Shown here in pieces: positions 33,054 through 45,300 of a stretch of DNA of 64,000 nt (within the stretch, counting starts at the first letter, position 1; every line of letters starts with the position of its first letter). The notes under the pieces were generated by a model, which saw nothing but the letters and a program-made list of their open reading frames with translations, was not told where the DNA came from and did no database searches. The DNA comes from Desmodus rotundus (lineage: Eukaryota > Chordata > Mammalia > Chiroptera > Phyllostomidae): contig NC_071389.1 in the NCBI RefSeq assembly GCF_022682495.2, positions 12,825,199-12,889,198 of the forward strand, given 5' to 3'. The translations under genes and the position numbers were made by a program.

Positions 33054-36000
33054 CTACGAGGGGCAGGGGCGCGTGTTGGCCCCCACCTGGGCACTGTGCT
33101 GCAGGTCCAGTGGCTGCGGGGGAGGGCCACCGGGCTGGGCAGAGTGCAGCACCAGGTTCCTGAGACAGCCAGTGACGCCTGAGGAGAACCTGCCCCCGGT
33201 CAGCATGGCCACGTGGGGGGCTCCGCCTGTGGGGAGGGGAGAGGACAGGACCTGTCAGCTCCAGGGGCCCCGGAGGAGAGGAAGGCACGTGCTGGAGGTC
33301 TGCAGGGGCCCCATGCCTGTACCAAGGCCTAAGCCCAGGACTCACCGATGTAGATGCTGGCCTTGGTGTTGACTGCCACGTTCGGGCCTGGGGACTGGCC
33401 GCTGACCAGCTCCTCACCGTCCACCTGGATGGAGCCTCTCCGGCCCTCTCTGTGGTGGGTGGAACTGGGTCAGGCCCTATACCACTGGACCCTGATCAAG
33501 AAGAGTCCCCTCCCTTTTTCACAAGACTCCAGAGAAGTCTGCTCCCTGAGTTCCTTCCTTCCCGACTGGATGAGAGAGATCTGTCTCCCCACCCTGGAAC
33601 ACACAGCTTCCAAGCACCCTGCCAGGCTTCATCCACCTCCAGGGAGCTTACCCGTGTTCCCACCACCATGGAGTTCTGCCCTGCCCTGCACGCCAGTGCT
33701 TGGCTCTCCCTGACACAAGCTGCAAGCTGTCTCTCTAGAGCCCAATGCCTGCCTCCCCGAACATGGTGGGGGCCCGCACCCTAGTGCCCAGGTGGGCTCC
33801 CCCTTACCGCAATGCCGTCACGCGATGCCACTCGCCGTCATTGATGGGATCCTCAGAGATGAGGCGGGCCTCCCCACTGCCCAGCTGGTAGCTGCAGTTG
33901 CACAGGCCCAGGAAGGTGTGAGGTTAGGCAGGACAGGAGCAGGGTGGGGGGTGGGTGGTGGTGTGTCACGGGGATGCTGGGAGCTGTGGCTTCTTGTGGG
34001 AGGAGCCATGGGGCTGACCAGACAGGAAGCCACCGAGGGGGTGAAGGGGGCCAGGGAAGGGAGGGGACCCACCTGAAGATAAGGTGCCCATCCTGAAGTC
34101 CGAGACTGATGAAGTCCTTCCCTTGGCTGGCCTTTCCCATCTCCTGCAGGGGAGCACAGGGTCTCTGGGGTCCCCAGCCTGGACAGCTATGGCCCCTGAT
34201 GGCTGTGCCCTCTGCCTTTCTCTCTCCCACTGCCCTGGCCACCAGAGGGCTGGGAACACTAAGATACCAGGCCAGATGCCCACACTCACCATGCCCTGCC
34301 AGAGCAGGAGGCCGCTGGCTGTGCGGGTCCGAACTTCCAGCTGGACGGTCTCAGGCACCTCAGGCAGGCTGGGGGTGGAGTGGGCAGCAGGTAAGGGGCA
34401 GAAGTCCCAGATTCCCATTCTTCTCCCTGCAACCTGTCCCCTCCCCGGGCTCACAAGCTCTCCCAACACTCATCTCACCTCCTGGAGAAGACGTGGCCGG
34501 GGAGGGCTAGGAAGCCATCATCATGGAAATAAACTCCGTACTGTCCTGGGGCATCTGTGGGAGAAGAGGGGGGATACGAGACAGCTGCTCACCTGCTCGG
34601 GGTATCCATCTGGCATCGGTTCCCGCAACCCCACCTCCACCCCAACATGTACAACCAGAGGGCTCTGAACCTGCAGCCCCTGGAGGCCCAGGGGCCTGTG
34701 AACTTGGACAGGAAAACATCACAACTCTCTGCTCACTCCCACCTCACTGAAATTGAGCAGCTCCTTTAACTGCGCACGCAGGCAGGGCACCAAAGGAGCA
34801 GCAGCAGGCATGTGACTCTCTCTCACTACACGGTTTCCTTTGCAGATCACAGTGGGTGCAAGCAGCTCAAAATATGCTTTAGGCTTATTGACATTGTGTC
34901 AGCTGTTAGGGCCAGCACTGCCTCTTGTTGTTTAATGTGTTGAGAAAGAAGTACATAGGTTACAGTTTGAGAAAATTTAAAATATTTTGAGTCTTATTTC
35001 AGTATGAGTGGTTTCCTATGCATTTTTAAAAAACAGTCAGTAGGTCTGGGGGAGGTGAGCAACCATCCCTATTTGCTAAGTCCTTATTCTGGTTTTAGCT
35101 TTGAAAGTCCCACATCCCAAAACACCCCTACCTAGCCCTGAGGAAACTGGGACAGTTGGTCACCTAAGTCCACGGCACCTGAAAGGTTCAGAACCTTTGT
35201 GTTCCTTCCATCTCCCAGATGGGAAGATGGGCGGGGGGTGGGGGGTGGTGACTGACTTGCCCAGCAAGTGGGAAGCCTGGATAGCAACCTGGACCTTTTA
35301 GCTCCAATGTCCATGTTGGGTGTGGCCCCGACACCCCCCCCCTGCCTGTTCAGACCCACCCCAGAGGCCAGCGCTGGCCCCGGCGGGCCCGGCAGCTACA
35401 AGGGTCAAGGATACTTTGCTGCCTTCCACCAAATGATGTGCCAAGCACTGTGCAAGGAGTTCTACATCTGTCTACAAATATCATTGCATCTGACTGGATC
35501 CTCACCGCAATCCTGTGACTTGCATATAACATTAACAAAAACTAACATGATACACCCACTGTGGACCAGAAATTGTTCTAAGCATTTTAAATAAAATAAT
35601 TTCACTGCCACACAAACTTTTATCCAAAGCCTTGCGGAAGAATGTTACTTCTCTCCATTGTATGCATAAAGAAACTGAGGCACAGAGGGGTTAAATGACT
35701 TGCTTGAAGTCACACAGCTACCAAGTGGCAGGGCTAGGATTTGAAGCCAGGAAGGCTGGCTTCGGAGTCCATGTTCTTATCCCCTACACCACTGGCTCTC
35801 CTATTACATTCGAGATCAAGAAGAAGATAATATCCATAAAGCAGTTAGCACAGTGCCTGTGAGTGTTCAATGAACATTCATTTTTTAATTATTATCATTG
35901 CTTTTAAATGAACTGCGGAATCCTTGAGAATGAGGGTCCTGCCTTACTCCTCTTACATTCATGGCTCCCAGGAGAGGGTGGGCACATGACAGATGTACGC

Positions 36001-36323
36001 TGACAGAATGCTTGAATACAGAGGAAGAACGGGTCAGAGCGGCATATGGCCCTGCCCAATGTCACCGAGCCGGTGAGGACATGGTAGGGCCCAGCTCCAC
36101 ATGGCTTTGCCCTTCTTTATTCTGTCTACAAGTGCGCAGTGAGCCTCTCGCATGGACCCGTTCTGCATAGAGGCCAGAACTAAGGGTGTGGGGTGACTGG
36201 ACAAGGGGGCTGAGAGACCTGCCGCCAGGGGGAGAGCTGCTCTGGCTGGCCGCAGCCAATACGCACCGTTGCCCCCGCTGCCTTCCAGATGCCAATCGGA
36301 CTCTGCTGCCCCATGTCCAGAGC
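33054..36323 (-). CDS. HSPG2: HSPG2 LG3 and stop (exons 91-97)
   Basis: Exons 36267-36323, 34479-34554, 34290-34368, 34073-34143, 33808-33891, 33346-33449 and 33054-33226 (coding part). Protein SDWHLEGSGGN|DAPGQYGVY, where the Asn-Asp bond is the known BMP-1/tolloid cleavage point that frees LG3. Then FHDDGFLALPGHVFSRS, KDFISLGLQDGHLIF, ISEDPINDGEWHRVTALREG and GANTRPCPS followed by TAG. LG3 is the part of endorepellin that binds alpha2beta1 integrin. Confidence 0.95.
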
Positions 36324-39300
36324 CTGTGGAGAAAGGCAGGGTCCAGTCAGTGGGCCCAGACAGCTGTGGGTACTCTGCCCAGCCCCAGGGCCCCAAAGAG
36401 AAGCCAGGGATAGTTACCTTGCTGGCAACGTGGGCCAAAGAAGCCGGGGGGACAGAGGCAGTGGGTGCCCTGGCAGGTGCCCCCGTGCAGACAGGGCTCA
36501 CGGAGCTGGCAGGGGTTCTCCTCGTGCTCACAGAGGTCCCCTGTGGGCCATGGCAGAGGTGAGTGAGCATGGGCTGGAGTTGCTGCTGACCACCCCGCAC
36601 CCCGCCCCCTCCCCACCCCCTCCAGGGCGCAGGCAGGCCCTCGCACCTTTGAAGCCGTCTCGACACAGGCACTGAAACTCATACTCGCCGGCGGGAAAGC
36701 ACGTGGCGCCGTTCTGGCAGGGCTGGCCCTCGCACGGGGAGCTGTCGTAGCACTGCCCGATGCCCCGACTGCCCAGGAAGCTGTAGGTGAGGTCTAGCCG
36801 CTTCCCATTCACTGACACCTGTGGGCATAGGACACTGAAGGACTCAAGGGACACAGGAGGCAGCGGCATTGCTGGACCGGCAGAGAGAGGAATGCAGTAG
36901 AGGTAGCTGGGAACCCAAGATGGAACGTGAGTGGTAACAGGGGACTCTAGGGGAGGGGGCAGAAGGAACAGGAATGCCTGCCTACTATGCACCACCAACT
37001 CCAGCAGCACAGTCAGTCCGCAGTACCACCCTTCAGGTTAGGTGCAATGATCCCCATTTTACAGAGGAGGAAACTGAGGTGAAGATCCCAGTCCGAAGGG
37101 CCTTCAGCAAGCTGCAGGTGGGGGGCTGGTCTTCACCCCTCCCCTCCCAGCTGTCCTCTGGAAGCTGCTCCTCACCTCGCCTACGCAGCCACGGAAGGGA
37201 GTGCTCGTGTTGGTGGCCGGGGACAGCTGCACGGAGGGCTCCACACCACCGAGGTAGAGGAGAGTGTGCAGGTTGAGGCCTTGGCTCTTGCCCGGTGAGG
37301 AGCGCAGCACAGGGCGTCCGCCGTTCACCCGCAGGCTGCCATCCTTGTTGAGGCGCTCGGCAGACACACGGTGCCAGCGGCCCAGGGTCAGCGGCTCTGT
37401 GCTCCGCAGAACAGCCAGCCCTGGGGAAGACACCAGAGGGGGTGGGCATACGGATGACCCCTGCCCTGCCCCACCCCACACAGGGACTTGAGGTGATAGG
37501 GGACTTCCTTCAGTCTCCTGGTGTCCCACGAGGACGCTGGGAGAGGTCTTGGGGCTTGACTAAAGTCACACACACAGAAGGGACATGAAAGAACAGGGGA
37601 CTTCAATTGGTCTGACCTCTGAATTCATCCCTCTGAGCCTCCTCGGGGCACAGACAGCCAAGGGGGGCATAGAGCATGGCACCTAGAGCCCATCTGTGTT
37701 TGGTGTCCAGTGCTCACCTGACCCCAGCTCGTAGCGGAACTCCAGGTGGCCACCAACCATTGCCAGGGACACGAAGTCTTCCACAGGCTCCCTCTTCCCT
37801 CCGCTGAACAGCAGGATTCCGTCTGGGGCCAGTGGCTTGAACTCAATGTCCAGGCGTAGCTCGTGGTGTGTGTTGGTGAGGGCGGGCAACGCCAGGTAGG
37901 AGCCAGCGCCCGACATGGAGGGGGTGGTCACGGTCACACCTGCAGCAGCCACAGCTCAGCCAGGGGTGGTGGGGACTCCACAGTCCCAGGAGGAGTCCAA
38001 CAACTCAGCCTTACTCTGGGACCCCTGCCCACCTTACTCTCTTGTCCCAGAGGCCCAAGATCAGCTGGGAAACAGCTGTAGCTACACAGGAACTCCTGGC
38101 CCACCCAGCACTGCACACCAGGCAGGAAGGATCTCCAACGAGATGGATGTCCCTTTTGGGGGCTCTTATGTAAGGGATTCAGACTGGGCAGAAGCTTGGC
38201 CAGTGACTTTGAGGCTAATTTTACCATCCTAGGACTCATTATGGCCTCAGAGGGCCCCTACTCAGCTCCCTCCCTCCCCATTTTTACTGGGATCCCTGGA
38301 GGTCTCAGGCTGAGCTCCACTCACCTTCCTCACACCTCATCCCTGAGCGGCCCAGGTGGCAGCGGCAGGTGTAGCCTCGGCCGTCGGGCCGGTTCACACA
38401 GGTCGCGTCAGGCCCACAGGCCTCTGGGGGACACACAGGCCATGAGGAGGACATTGAAGTAACTCAATAAAGGGTGGGGGTCCTGATGCCAAAGCCCTTC
38501 CTACTGTACCCCAGGGGCCTCGGCTCTCTAGCGTTTGGCCAGTCCGAGGAGGGGGAATGGGTCAGAGCAAGGGTGGGGTCAGAGGAGCTGGGCAGGGGAG
38601 AGTAGGCAGGAGGTAAATGAGTGATTCCATTTGTCTGCAGGGTTCTTGAAAGACTGTACCTGGGCAGCAGTATGGGGGTGATGGGTACCTGGATGGTAGG
38701 TGATGGGGCAAGTGCCTCGGTAACAGATGGGGAGGTGGTAATTACCTGGGTTGGACTGATAGAGGGGAGGCGAATACCTGGGTTGCAGTAAGGGGGCGGG
38801 GTGAGTGCCTGGGCATCAGTGTGGGGGTAAGTTTTGGGGAAGCAGAGGTGGGAGGCAGAGTATTAGGGTGGCAGTGATGAAAGTCCGTATCTAGGGGGAC
38901 TGGTCAGTACCCGGGCACAGGTGACAGCATGTGGTAAGTACAGTTAGCAGTCGGGGTATGGGCGGATATGAAGGGGCACAGGCGAGTACCCAGGTGGTCA
39001 GGAGGGGTGCATACGCACCTGGGTGGCAGTGCAGGGCCTGGGAGTGCTCACAGCGGCTTCCGGTGAAGCCGGCTTGGCAGATGCACACGTAGCTGCTGGT
39101 CTCCGAGTCCTGGCACCAGCCCCCATTCTGCAACACAGCCCCCAGAGGTCAGGCTGAGAGCACTCTGGCCCTCCCCCACTCCCCGCCACAGGTAGCATGT
39201 GAGGTGTGGGGCTACCTGACAAGGCTGGTCCCGGCAGGTGGGGCAGTGGGAGATGCCGTGCGCTGTGAGGTTGAGGTCGTGGAAGACGATCTCCTCGCCC

Positions 39301-42300
39301 TGGATTCGTAGTTCCCGAACACAGCCTGGGGGGTGGGCAGATGGAGCAGTGAAGGTGGGGGTACTGGGAGGCTGGTCCAGTCCCGGCTGTGCCCTGCTGG
39401 GCCCTCCCAGCCTCTCAGGGCTCTGCCAGCCAGCCAGGTGAGGCTTGGCCTGGGCTGGAGACGGGGAGGGGGCTCACCTATGAAGCCGTTGCTCTGCCCC
39501 GCTTTGGGGATGGCACCATAGTCGGGGTAGCCACCCAGGTAGAGCTCCTCATTTAGGTCCAGGCCCTGGAACTTGCCCTGGGGAGTGGAAAGGTCAGAAG
39601 TGGCAGACAGGCTGGGTGGAGGTGGGGCAGGGGCAGGGGCTAGGAATAGGGGGTGGGTTGGGTCTCACCTGGGAGGTCCCATTGACTGGGGCCAGGCTGC
39701 CCACAATCAGGGAGCCCTGGGTGAGGCTGCGCAGCAGGGTCACGGTGTGGAACTGGCCCAGCGCCAGCGGGGTGGGGTGGCGGATGGTGGCCATGCCTGA
39801 GCCTGCGTCAAACCTGCTCCGTGGGGCAGGGCCAGGTCAGGAGAGAGTGGCTGTCTGATTTGTAAGAAGGGCTAGGCAAGGGGCCCCGCTTGGGCAAAGG
39901 TGATGTCACCATTCCCTACAGGACTGCTCCAGTTCCTGTCCCTGCCTTGTCCTCCCACGCACCCCCCACCCCCAGCACACCCCATCCCTGCACTTTCCCT
40001 AGCTCTTCTCTTCTCCCCACACGCTGGCCCTGGGAGCTTATTCAGAGCAGCCCTGGGTTCCAGGGCCCACAGCCTCATTGCCCCTCTGAGCGTTGCTTCC
40101 TCTGAGATCGCCTTGTTCCTTCTGCCTTTATTCAAGGCCGGCCTTCCCCAGCTAGAACACACACGCCCACCGGGCCGGAACTTGATCTGTTTTGTTTATC
40201 CCCGCACCAGTGCCTGGCACACAGCGGTGTTCAGCAAACAACTGCTCGATGACTGCATGAATCCTGGACTGCAGCAGCCCCACTTCCGAAGGACACACGT
40301 AGTACCACCGAGTGCTTGTGTGCAAGTCTCAGGCTGCCTCCTCCTCCCCCTGGCAGGCTCGCTGTGCCTCCTCCAGCAGACTGAGTGGCACCGAGGGTAA
40401 TGGCCACATTGCCTTCCTCCAGAACCTCCATGTACAACTCAGCCCAGGGTGGTGGGTGGCTGACTAAAGCCCTGAAGTCTAGTCCCCCAGGCCCCAGCCC
40501 CTTATAAATGTGGAGGGCGAGGGTCTCACCGGAACTCGGGCCTTCCGCCCACAAGGCCGAAGGAGATGAAGTCAGGCAGCCTGCTGGCCAGGTTGGTGCG
40601 GCTGCCAGGGATCCGCTTCTGGCCATTGTACAGCAGCATCCCTGGGCGGCACAGATGTGTAAGGGCCTCCCAGCCAACTACAGGCTCCCTGTCTGCCCAG
40701 CCCAGGAATGAACCGCCCAAGTGCACGAGCCCTCCACTCTAAGAGCTGCCCCTCCCTCTGGCACTCCCTGCATGGCCAGAGCCTTCCCACCACCTCAGGA
40801 TGGTGCCCTAAATCGAAGGCCTGGCTGACAGCTCCCAGAGAGAACCTGAATCTGCTTCACTCCCACTGCAGGCTCTACCTGAACGGGGTGATGGCGGCAG
40901 ACACTCACCCGAGTAGAGAAGGAGGCCTGGCCAGGGAAAGTCAGAGACCCGCGAGAGGTGGGAGGAGACAGATGAGAGAGAGAGAGAGGAGGAAAGGGTG
41001 AGAGATGGGAGAAGAAGGAGCAGAGACAAGACTAGGAAAATGGGACAGGAGGACTAGGTGTCGATGTGCCAGTGGCAGAGGGACGATGGGGAGACTCAGA
41101 TGGCAGATGTCACAGAGGCAGGGATGCAGAAGAGAGGAGGCATGAGAGATGAGAGAGGGCTCAGAGGGGTGGCCTGGGGCTCCAGGACAGAGAGGGCTGA
41201 GGGAGCTCAGGAGGACTTGGGGCTTCCGGGGCTCATGCCGTGATGGCAGCTACACCCAGGAGATTCCCTACCCTGGGCCCCCCACATCAGCTTCTCTCCT
41301 GCTCACCATCAGCTGAGTCAGGCCGGAAGGTGATTTTGATCTCAAACTTCCTGTAGGCATCCTTGATCGTGGGCAGCGGCAGGAAGGAGTGGGGGGTCTG
41401 CGTGAAGTAGGGTACCACCCGCTCTGTGGGCAGAGAACACAGACACGATGCTCGCCGGGCAGTGGCCGGGGCACTGCCAACCCCGGGGGGTGGGGGTTAT
41501 TGTCCTACCTGGCACCTGCAGATTGGCAAAGGCTTTGACCTTGCCCTGACGGTTAGTGGCGGTGCAGACATAGGTGCCTGCATCCTGGGGTCGGACCGAG
41601 GGCAGCAGTAGCATGTTGTTCTCCACGCGGCTGTCAGGTGGCAGATTCCCATCCAGCTGAAAACATACCTGAACTTGGGACCCTGGCCTTGGCCTGTCTC
41701 CCATGTCTGCCTCAGGTCCACCCCCCCAACCCTGAGCACTCTGTGCCAAGGCTGGACCAGGTGGTAGGGGCACAGAGATGGTGGAGACCTGGTTCCTGAC
41801 CCCCAGGCATGCCCACTAGCCCCCTGCCAGGCACTTACCTTGCTCCAGGTGATGTCAGGAGTCGGGTAGCCAGAGGCCATGCAGGGGAAGACAGCTGCAG
41901 AACCAGCAGGCACTCGGACCTCTGGGGGCGTTGAGATCTGGGGCAAGGCTACGAGGGAGGAAAGAGACCGAGGCCATCAACGCCATGACAGGCACCATTT
42001 GTGAGCCCAGCCTATGCCTGACTTGTTTAATCTTCACGTGGTCCCCTGAAGGGAGACAGTATGCCCCTCTTCCACAGATGAGGAAACTGTGGCTTAGAGG
42101 GAAAAGTGGACGTTGATTCCTGGTTGCAAAGCTGGAACAGGGCAGAGTCAGGACTCAGGGACAGGTCCATCTGACTCCACAGCCCAAGACTCCTCAACGC
42201 ACCTGGGCAGAAAATGGCGCGGCCCTTTGCGGACCTGAGAAGGGCAGTGCGGGTCAGGAAGTTAAGGGGCAAGGCCTAGGGTTTGGGGTGAAAAGGAACT

Positions 42301-45300
42301 GCCTTTGAAGAAAGCACAGATTTGTGCCTGCCCTGCATCCACTGCCCTGTTTCACTCTGTTATGTGTCTGGTGTTCACATGTCTCCGCCCCCAGACTGGG
42401 CCGTAGGTCTCCCTCATCAGGGCAGGTGCTTCGGTAGGGAAGGACTATGTATCTGTTTCCTCTCGATGCCCCTTGGCCTGGCCTTTTCCTGTGAGCTCCA
42501 GCCTGCCCCAGAGGAACACTCACTTTTATCCCCCGCTGCCTCCACCAGCTACGAAACCTGCCCCTTAAATACACAAAACTGAAAATTCCCACGAGAGTGG
42601 AAAGGAAGAGTAAAGCAGGAGATAGCCGTGCTCCCCGGCCCCCGCCGGCCTTCACCTTGCACGAGCAGCAGCACGTGGGACTGGGTGGTGCCGGCGGCAT
42701 TGGTAGCAGTGCAGCGGTACTGTCCTGCGTCAGCCATCTCCACGTGGGCGATCCTGACAATGCCTCCATTCTGCACGGCGCCAGGCCGCATGCGTCCTCC
42801 CACTTTGCTCCATGTCACCTGAGGCTTGGGGTCACCCAGGGCCAGGCACTCAAACTCTACAGCATGGCCGACCACCACGGTCTGCACAGAGGTCCGGATG
42901 TTGATGAGCACAGAGGGCAGGGCTGGGGGTGGAGGCGGCAAAGGCAGCGTGAGGCCAGGCCCGAGGGTCCAGGAAAAGGTGAGCAGGGAGCCCTGGGCGC
43001 TCACTCATCTCTTCACGCACTCTCTCGCACACGCACTCATTAACACACTGGTTTCCTCTTGTGTTTATTCCTTTCCTCACTTGTGTGTCCATTGTCATCC
43101 TCCTTCGGTTTCTCTGGGCGCCACCCACTCCACCCACCTCCCTTCCTCTGCTTCCCTTGCAATATCTGTCAAGCCCCCTTGCTCTAGCTAGACGCAAGCA
43201 AGCCACAATCGAATCATTCTCTTTACTCATACACATCGAAGGGCTTCCTGGGGAACACGGTCCCTGTGCCCCTCATCCCTGTCCCCTGTTCTTAGCAGAG
43301 GTCTCAGCCACCATCTCACCTTGGACAATTAGCTGGGCACTGGCCTGGGCCTGTCCCCATGGTCCATGGGCCTGGCAAACATATGTCCCTTGGCAGCTCT
43401 GGTCCAAGTTCTGGATTCTGTGAAAACAAGTCATCAGTGAATAAAAACAACTGATGAGAATGCTTTGCAACAGCACGGGAGTTCGAAGCCATCAGAGATC
43501 AGCACAGGGCATCAACTTCTAGCCTCGCAGTAACCATGCGGGGCAGGCAGGTGGGCAGTAGGCTCGCTGTCAGCACGCTTTTTAGACTAACACCTTATGG
43601 TCTAGAGTTCGAGATACAAGTTATCGAGGGGCAGAGCTGAGACCTGGATCATGTGTATATATCCGGCCCCAGAGCCTGCCTGTTCTCTTTCTTCTATACA
43701 ACGCGAACATGGGCCACTAGGCACTAAAGGCCTTCCGGGTGCTAAGCACTGTGTTCAGTGCTTTAGATAACTTCATCGTGGCCTCATCTAACCCACGTAC
43801 AGCTGAGGACACTGGGGTTCAGAGGCGGAGGGACTTGTCCAAGGACCCAGTCTCATGCAGGGCACCAGAGGGCAGGCAGGCACTCTAACAGCCCCACCGT
43901 ACAGCTTGGGCTGCGGTGCCCCCATCCCCACTCACCGGAGCACCCCATCCTGCACACTGTGCCCAGGAGGCAGCTGACCCCCTTCCTTGAACCAACGGAG
44001 CTGGGTGCCTTGGTCGTTGGGCACGGCGCAGTGGAACTCCACGCTGGCCCCGGTACTCTTGGTCTCCCGCTGAGGGGTGATGTGAACAGGGGGTGTGGAT
44101 CCTGCTGGGTTGGCGGTGGCAGGGAGAGAGCCAGAGGGGCCTATGGGAACACACACGAGGTTCTGCATGTGTGTGCGATGCCTGACACTTCCCCAGGGCC
44201 CAGGAAGCCCCCATCCTAACATTCAAGGAATGACAGTCTTCTGGTAGCTTCTCTGACCAGAGAAAAAGACTTTTCATGGGCCGATCACCCATTTGCTCAC
44301 TCACGCAGACACTCAATCAACACGCAGAAGAGCCATGGGGCGCGGGGCTCCGCGCTTCCACAAGCTCCTGCCTAACGTGAGAGGACCCACGGTCATGGTG
44401 AAGGCACCCGCGAGGCCTCCTGCGGGGAGGGACGGGAAGTCGAGGAGGGGCAGATGCATATCCTTGGCACTTACTAAGTGCCGACTGTGTGCCACGGGCT
44501 CTCCCTGTGTGTACCTTTCTAAGTCAGCCTGTGTACTGGCATTGTCCCCACCACTTGACAGATGAAGAAACTGAGGTGTGAGACGACTTGGCCACGCCTC
44601 GTCTTACAACTATCAAGTGACAGGGCTGTGCGCTGACCCGGGCTCGCTGCAGCCCAGGCTCTTGACCCATGGGCTACATGCTTTTGCACTTCTAGAATGT
44701 GGGGCCTCATAGCACTTGTTTGGTTTTGTGTGATTGCTGGAGGAGACCGTGGAGCTGCTGGATTCTTTGGAGAGCCACTGAAACCCTGGGAATGCCGGGG
44801 GCGGTGCTGCCCTGCCGCACACTCATTGTCATCGCTACCCAGCCATTACTCGCCCCGTCTCGGTCCTGTGGTGGGCAAGCCCGGGGCTGCTGAAATGACT
44901 GAGTCCAGGCCCTGCCCTGAGCGTCCTTAGCCCACGGGTGAAGAAGGCTGCAGTGCTTATGTAAACAGCCCTTGGTGGTGTGAGGTCACCGCCAAAACAG
45001 CAATGCAGCCATGAGAGCTAGAGGTGCTGAGAACTCAGTGATGGGGGTCTTCATGGAGGAGGCGGGCCTGCTTCCATCCTTGGAGAACAGGGGGAAAAGG
45101 AAGGATTTCTGGGTGGCGTAATAGAGGGAGGTCTTTGTGTCCTAAGTAGGGGTCCCCAGGTGCCAGTCGCTGGGTAAGCAAAGGGCCTGGAGGAGGGCTG
45201 ACCCTTGCGGCCCAGCCTGAGCTAGGTTGCTCACCTTGAACTAGCACCACAGCGAAGGCCTCGGCCAAGCCCACCTTGTTGGTGACCTGACAGCGGTAGC

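Noticed and set aside
33853..34668. Several overlapping open frames of 100-194 codons on both strands in the HSPG2 3' region
   Set aside because: They are shadows of GC-rich exons and introns; the true frame is set by the LG3 exons, which are split by introns here.
42597..43043. 148-codon plus-strand open frame over HSPG2 exon 77
   Set aside because: Antisense of the Ig21 exon; no homology and no start context. The minus-strand exon explains the open reading.
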